Source of the DNA: CAYFJO01 sp964343305 | Lineage (GTDB): Bacteria; Planctomycetota; Planctomycetia; Pirellulales; Pirellulaceae | NCBI GenBank assembly: GCA_964343305.1 | Contig: CAYFJO010000648.1 | Span: forward strand, 1-5,221 | Length of the DNA: 5,221 nucleotides | Direction: 5' to 3' | Part shown: positions 3,301-5,221 of the stretch, piece by piece | How positions within the stretch are numbered: the first letter of the stretch is position 1 | Layout: the number at the start of each line of letters is the position of its first letter | Made by a program: the position numbers and the translations under genes | The notes under the pieces: generated by a model | The model's input: only the letters and a program-made list of their open reading frames with translations | What the model was told of the DNA's origin: nothing | Database searches by the model: none

Positions 3301-5221
3301 ACGTCGAATTCACTCTGACCGGCACCGACGTGTTGGGCAACGCCGTCAACGAGACCGGTTTTACGAATCTTGATGGTGAATTCTGGTTCGAGGACCTGGT
3401 GCCGGGCAGCTATACCGCGACCGAAACGGTTCCCGCGGGCTTCGTCGCCACCACGCCGACCGTCTATTCGTCCGTTGTGAACTCGGGCGAGGAATTGGTG
3501 GCCTTCGCCGACCAGGCCATGCTCGACCCCAGCGATCCGCAATTCGAAGTCGTGGTCGGCGCGCCGCTGATGTTCGGCAACACGGTGCCGGGTTCGATCC
3601 ACGGCTTTAAGTACGAAGACGTCGACGCTGACGGCGTCTACAACAATGCGGTCGATTTGCCGCTGACGGGAGTTGAGTTCACACTGACCGGGACCGACGG
3701 CCAAGGCAATGTGGTCAATACGACTGAAACCACCGACGTGAACGGCGAGTTCTGGTTCACGGGTCTGTTGCCCAGCGTCGACGGAGTGGGGCCCGCCACT
3801 GGTTACACGGTTACCGAGACGGTTCCGGCTGGTTTCGTGGCCACCACGGCCACGTCTTACGACACCGATCTGCGGAGTCGTCAGGAGCTGGTCGCACTGC
3901 CTGGCCAGGCGATGCTGCCGGCTCCGGTTTCGACCACGATCAACTTCGACGACGTCGATGCCGGCGGCGGCAGTCTGTCGGTGCTGGGGTTTGTCGACTA
4001 CAACCCGCTCTCGCCCAATCCGGCCAATCCAGTCGGCGCTGAGATGGACGTCGATCCCGTGAACGATTTTGTCTACATGGCCGCCGGTTTCGGCAGCGGT
4101 TCGAAGATCATTCGTTTCGACGTTTCCGACCCCGCGTCGATCCCCGCCTTTACGCAAGTGAGCGCTGGCTTCGGCAGCGGTATTGCGGTGGATCCGGTCA
4201 GCGGGCGTTATGCGGCCACGAACGGCTTTGGCAGCCAACTCGGCGTGTTCAATCTGAACGGCTCGGTATATGACACCGAGAGCCTGATCGGTTGCGGCGG
4301 AAGCGTGGCGGCGGGCACCGGTACGTTTGCGGTCAGTACGCAGTGCAGCGACGATTTCTTCATCTACGACCAGACGTCGATGACCATCAGCGCCTCGCTG
4401 GATTCGACGGCAGTGGGCTCGCTGGTGGAATACAACCCAGGCAGCGGCCGCTACTACAAGATGCGCAACCCCGGCCCGGCCCCGTTCTTTGCTCACGACA
4501 CTTTGCTGCTAGGTGACAGTGGCGTGCTGGGCGTGGCGAGCACCGCCGCGGTGACCGCAGCTGACGGCGTCAACAATCGCATCTATGTGCTGGATGCCGG
4601 CACGATCGCCGCGCTGGACGGCACCGCGCACACGGCCGTGGCCGGGTTTACGCCGATCACCGGACTGGGCGTCACAGGCAACACGGCGGTTGATACCAAC
4701 CACGACCGCCTGTACATCCCTACCACGACCGGCATTCAGATTCACGACGCGTCGACCGGAGCCGCCATCGGCGCGTTCGCGCTATCAGGCGGCTTCACGC
4801 CGCGAAACCTGGTCCTGGAGCAGGGCGACGACTTACTCTACGTCCGAGCCTCCGACGCCAGCAACAACCAACGGCTGGTTGTGATGGGCGTGAGCCCCCC
4901 TAGCGGAGCGATCACGGGCGCGGCGCTCGACAGTTACCTCAACCAGTTGGGCATCACGATCACCGACATCACGCCCAGTGGCCTGGGCGAGATCGTCGAC
5001 GACCGCGTTGGCTTCCCGTCGCAGGTACTGCGGGCCTTCACCGATTTCAACGTCTTCTGGCACGACAGCCCAAACGATCCGTATTCGTACACGGTGAACT
5101 TCGCTGTGCCGCAAAGCACGTTCAGCTTTGTGCGTCCCGAATTGTTCGGCGCGACTCCCTCGGGCCTGATCGTCTCGCCCTGGCGGGCGCGGGCGTTCGA
5201 TAGTACTGGCGGATTGTTGGA
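240..5221 (+). CDS. Giant modular planctomycete-type extracellular protein (3' end outside window)
   Basis: One uninterrupted frame runs from ATG 240 to the right edge with no stop, giving 1660 complete residues. The start is supported by AGAGGAG five bases upstream and by an in-frame stop at 171-173. Domain order: basic leader ending in LEDRTLLA (1-43), NHL-like propeller (44-348), GEVED module (350-506), SdrD B-like domain (509-615), SFFDVFF region (616-819), second GEVED module (820-987), two SdrD B-like domains (995-1117, 1118-1229), YVTN-like propeller (1230-1551), and a truncated beta-sandwich (from 1557). After the leader the protein is acidic, with only eight lysines and four cysteines by my reading. 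These domains are known from secreted bacterial proteins that bind ligands or act as surface scaffolds; I see no catalytic motif. Adhesion or matrix function is inference. The missing C-terminus could carry more repeats, a dockerin-like domain or a sorting signal. No partner gene is visible. Confidence 0.95.
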   Translation, partial: MWWLFKRHLIKKKDAPHLRGAANRRFDRRRLSVEPLEDRTLLAVAVGDILVADSGVPGVVQVNPTTGAQSTLSAGTNFVAPIGIAIDDITGDIFVADTGANAVIRVDPNTGGQTVVSSGGNFVDPHGIEIEADGSLVVADMNAGTGGAVIRVNRSTGAQTVVSTGGNFVDPHGITVSSDGTLYVADRNTGGTPPFNNTGNAGGALIAVNPSTGAQTIINNNWGSTGFFDPAGLAMEASGDVLLADLNSFDGGSDGQGGGVGAVFRLDPSLPPATNRTIVNDGSGSPPLDFESPSDVAVEPNGNILMIDFNGPTAGDEKLFRINPVTGAASIVVQGGTFGNPNGVDVMQELDFGDAPDPTYPTLAASNGARHVLGSGLFLGATVDAESDGQPNATATGDDVAGVPEDEDGVVFTSVLIPGSMATVTVTASVSGLLDAWVDFDNDGSWAHPSEQIFTSTALVAGANALSFSVPGAATLGPQTFARFRLSTAGGLSPTGFALDGEVEDYALGSIHGQKFQDLNANGQRDPSEPGLNDFPIDLYDATGTTLLLSAMTMDMELDGTPGIDPLTESGVYWLPGLPPDQYVVREGPQNKLSQTYPAALGANQYELNLQPGHVMGAAPADTDVECGPGPHWVDNCGTPFINSFFDVFFSVAEIEVQGDITSPLGKFTETVFGAGETRVQRGEPQESGAPGHFDTIQTEMLSMELSGSSPLLGSLRLRAGVEAGVPIPTQGLIQELGDPFLADSFFDVFFELDTPLGVLHNNVPMQVRADIEQVPPFLVGFHSQSQVQLLDAGDNPTGITITDVIHTPTFGVDFGNAELDFGDAPDPTYATLLANDGPRHLLGSGLFLGASVDPEPDGQPNATATGDDMDTVFPGPFNTAFPPGDEDGVAAVTPFVAGQPASITVVASAPGLLDAWMDINGNGMFDHAAEHLAAGVSLPIVAGPNVLNFTLPASAEPGPSFARLRLSSAGSLLPTGLASDGEVEDHEVEILQTGSIHGFKYEDVDGDSVYNDTVDLPLHNVEFTLTGTDVLGNAVNETGFTNLDGEFWFEDLVPGSYTATETVPAGFVATTPTVYSSVVNSGEELVAFADQAMLDPSDPQFEVVVGAPLMFGNTVPGSIHGFKYEDVDADGVYNNAVDLPLTGVEFTLTGTDGQGNVVNTTETTDVNGEFWFTGLLPSVDGVGPATGYTVTETVPAGFVATTATSYDTDLRSRQELVALPGQAMLPAPVSTTINFDDVDAGGGSLSVLGFVDYNPLSPNPANPVGAEMDVDPVNDFVYMAAGFGSGSKIIRFDVSDPASIPAFTQVSAGFGSGIAVDPVSGRYAATNGFGSQLGVFNLNGSVYDTESLIGCGGSVAAGTGTFAVSTQCSDDFFIYDQTSMTISASLDSTAVGSLVEYNPGSGRYYKMRNPGPAPFFAHDTLLLGDSGVLGVASTAAVTAADGVNNRIYVLDAGTIAALDGTAHTAVAGFTPITGLGVTGNTAVDTNHDRLYIPTTTGIQIHDASTGAAIGAFALSGGFTPRNLVLEQGDDLLYVRASDASNNQRLVVMGVSPPSGAITGAALDSYLNQLGITITDITPSGLGEIVDDRVGFPSQVLRAFTDFNVFWHDSPNDPYSYTVNFAVPQSTFSFVRPELFGATPSGLIVSPWRARAFDSTGGLL
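369..1283 (+). other. Six-bladed NHL-like beta-propeller (residues 44-348)
   Basis: Six repeats each open with a G-x-(I/L)-x-V-A-D type strand, starting near residues 47, 91, 134, 180, 239 and 302. They continue with V-x-R-V-x-P-x-T-G-x-Q and close with F-V-x-P-x-G-I. Spacings are 44, 43, 46, 59 and 63 residues, the longer blades carrying glycine- and asparagine-rich loops. The last segment, NPNGVDVMQ (341-348), supplies the strand missing before blade 1, so the ring can close by the usual exchange of N- and C-terminal strands. The pattern resembles NHL and SMP-30-like propellers (the VADxxN signature), which mostly bind ligands or proteins. I see no metal-site residues that would argue for a lactonase, so enzymatic activity is not supported. 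Confidence 0.8.
576..764 (+). repeat. Two nearly identical adjacent propeller-blade segments
   Basis: Positions 576-626 and 714-764 encode the same 17-residue segment (QTVVSSGGNFVDPHGIE and QTVVSTGGNFVDPHGIT) except at two residues. The period is exactly 138 bases (46 residues). At DNA level the copies differ mostly at third codon positions, so the protein sequence has been kept while the DNA drifted. They are the most alike of the six blades, suggesting a late blade duplication inside the propeller. Confidence 0.8.
1287..1757 (+). other. DFGDAPD/GEVED module 1 (residues 350-506)
   Basis: The module opens with LDFGDAPDPTYPTL (350-363). A conserved segment GSGLFLGATVDAESDGQPNA follows, then the acidic stretch EDEDGV. 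The core has W437-V-D-F-D-N-D-G and ends with the signature GEVEDY at 501-506, preceded by FARFRLSTAGGLSPTGFALD. This is the layout of GEVED domains, beta-sandwich modules common in secreted proteins of Planctomycetes, Bacteroidetes and related groups. The D-x-D-x-D-G loop after W437 probably binds calcium. Family function is structural or adhesive rather than enzymatic. A second, closely related copy lies 1410 bases downstream. Confidence 0.85.
1764..2084 (+). other. SdrD B-like domain 1 (residues 509-615)
   Basis: It begins GSIHGQKFQDLNANGQRD (509-526) and continues to EPGLNDFPIDLYD, the classic start of SdrD B-like or Cna-B-related domains, with a calcium-type loop D518-L-N-A-N-G-Q-R-D and an acidic residue at 529. 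A loop follows with an unusually methionine-rich stretch (SAMTMDMELDG), then SGVYWLPGLPPDQYVVRE, the strand pair typical of these sandwiches, and YELNLQPG. The usual closing strand (GVDFGN) is not found here; a matching GVDFGN appears about 190 residues later, just before GEVED module 2. These domains serve as rigid calcium-stabilised spacers in surface proteins. Confidence 0.8.
2085..2696 (+). other. Unassigned region with duplicated SFFDVFF motif (residues 616-819)
   Basis: I cannot assign this stretch to a named family with confidence. It contains C627 and C637 in a CGPGPHWVDNC loop, then SFFDVFF at 644-650 and again at 745-751, exactly 101 residues apart. Each copy is followed by a similar half: EIEVQGDITSPLGKF after the first, and ELDTPLGVLHNNVPMQV with RADIEQVPP after the second. 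Between them lies FDTIQTEMLSMELSG with a RLRAGVEAG strand. The pattern suggests a two-lobed beta-rich domain made by internal duplication. The region ends in FGVDFGNAE, which looks like the closing strand of an SdrD B-like domain, so it may be inserted within domain 1. Confidence 0.55.
2697..3200 (+). other. DFGDAPD/GEVED module 2 (residues 820-987)
   Basis: This is a clear paralogue of module 1: LDFGDAPDPTYATL (820-833), GSGLFLGASVDPEPDGQPNA, DEDGV, W917-M-D-I-N-G-N-G-M-F-D, and FARLRLSSAGSLLPTGLASD before the signature at 982-987. It is eleven residues longer because of an insertion around DTVFPGPFNTAFPPG before the DEDGV segment. The signature reads GEVEDH, with histidine replacing the usual tyrosine, a modest departure. 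The N-G-N-G-M-F-D loop keeps the calcium-loop spacing. Like module 1 it is followed directly by a GSIHG-type SdrD B-like domain, so the two blocks share the same order. Confidence 0.85.
3222..3590 (+). repeat. SdrD B-like domain 2, first of a tandem pair (residues 995-1117)
   Basis: It starts GSIHGFKYEDVDGDSVYND and carries the strands VEFTLTGTD, DGEFWFEDLVPGSYTATE and TVPAGFVATT. It closes with GAPLMFGNTVP, the FGN strand usual for this fold. D1004, D1006 and D1008 form a calcium-type loop, with D1013 further on. The unit is 123 residues (369 bases) and is followed without a gap by a second copy. Likely role: calcium-stabilised rod segment extending the protein from the surface. Confidence 0.85.
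3591..3926 (+). repeat. SdrD B-like domain 3, second of the tandem pair (residues 1118-1229)
   Basis: It repeats domain 2 closely: GSIHGFKYEDVDADGVYNN, LPLTGVEFTLTGTD, NGEFWFTGLLP and TETVPAGFVATT. It has an extra loop (SVDGVGPATG) before the TVTETV strand. It lacks the closing GAPLMFGN segment of its neighbour; after GQAMLPAP the chain passes into the second propeller. Codon differences from domain 2 are mostly at third positions, so the duplication is old relative to DNA drift but conserved as protein. The calcium-type residues D1127, D1129 and D1131 are kept. Confidence 0.85.
3927..4892 (+). other. Second beta-propeller, YVTN-like, about seven blades (residues 1230-1551)
   Basis: Short repeats of the form (I/V)-A-V-D-x-x-x-x-x-(I/L)-Y-V recur. 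Examples are EMDVDPVNDFVYMA (from 1268), IAVDPVSGRYAAT, VEYNPGSGRYYKM, VNNRIYVLD (to 1452), AVDTNHDRLYIP (to 1494) and VLEQGDDLLYV (to 1535). I count about seven blades, fitting YVTN-type propellers found in archaeal and bacterial surface proteins. The first three share a GFGS motif at residues 1283, 1310 and 1329. C1352 and C1369 lie in the weak third blade and may form a disulfide. The opening INFDDVDAGGGSLSVLGFVDYN may be a linker or a divergent blade. Ligand binding is likely, target unknown. Confidence 0.65.
4908..5221 (+). other. Partial beta-sandwich-like domain cut by the window edge (residues 1557 onward)
   Basis: After the propeller comes AITGAALDSYLNQLGITITDI, then alternating strands including YSYTVNFAVPQSTFSFVRPEL (about 1615-1635), SGLIVSPWRARAFD (W1648) and GGLL at the edge. 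The succession of short beta strands, a phenylalanine-rich pair (TFSFVRP) and a W-x-A-x-A-F-D strand resembles jelly-roll-like modules seen in secreted proteins with C-terminal sorting signals. I cannot name the family, and at least the end of the domain is missing. The stop codon and any sorting or dockerin segment lie beyond 5221. Confidence 0.45.

Noticed and set aside
3159..4496. Long minus-strand open frame of 445 codons
   Set aside because: It lies entirely opposite the large gene, and its product is an arginine-, histidine- and valine-rich sequence with no domain pattern. The plus strand here encodes clear GSIHG domains and a propeller, so this is a shadow of GC-biased codons.

Overview
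The window is almost entirely one very large plus-strand gene. It starts at position 240 and is still open at the right edge (position 5221), giving 1660 complete codons with no stop. The encoded product is a modular, predicted extracellular protein. A very basic N-terminal leader ends in LEDRTLLA, the short motif that marks many giant secreted proteins of Planctomycetes (LEPR-XLL or planctomycete extracellular motif). The GC-rich coding sequence, the GEVED modules and the SdrD B-like repeats also fit a planctomycete, most likely a Pirellulales-type bacterium. That assignment is inference from protein style; no ribosomal or other marker gene is present.

Layout, left to right. Positions 1-64 may hold the last 20 codons of an upstream gene, followed by a good stem-loop (75-94) that could end its transcript. 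Positions 95-227 are a less GC-rich spacer rich in the tetranucleotide CTAG, with no promoter I can defend. A strong ribosome binding site lies at 228-234. Within the protein the order is: basic leader (residues 1-43); six-bladed NHL-like beta-propeller (44-348); DFGDAPD/GEVED module 1 (350-506); SdrD B-like domain 1 (509-615); a region with two SFFDVFF motifs that I cannot assign to a family (616-819); DFGDAPD/GEVED module 2 (820-987); SdrD B-like domains 2 and 3 (995-1117 and 1118-1229); a second propeller of YVTN type with about seven blades (1230-1551); and the first part of a probable beta-sandwich domain (1557-1660) cut by the window edge.

Everything recognisable in the protein is a beta-rich binding or spacer fold typical of extracellular proteins. 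There are five DxDxDG-like loops likely to bind calcium, only four cysteines in two close pairs, and very few lysines after the leader. No catalytic motif is visible. The best reading is a cell-surface or matrix protein (adhesion, scaffold or ligand binding) built by repeated duplication of modules. I see no mobile element, CRISPR array, tRNA, rRNA, defence system or multi-gene system. The more unusual points are the unassigned SFFDVFF region, which may be nested inside an SdrD B-like domain, and two different propellers flanking duplicated GEVED/SdrD B blocks.
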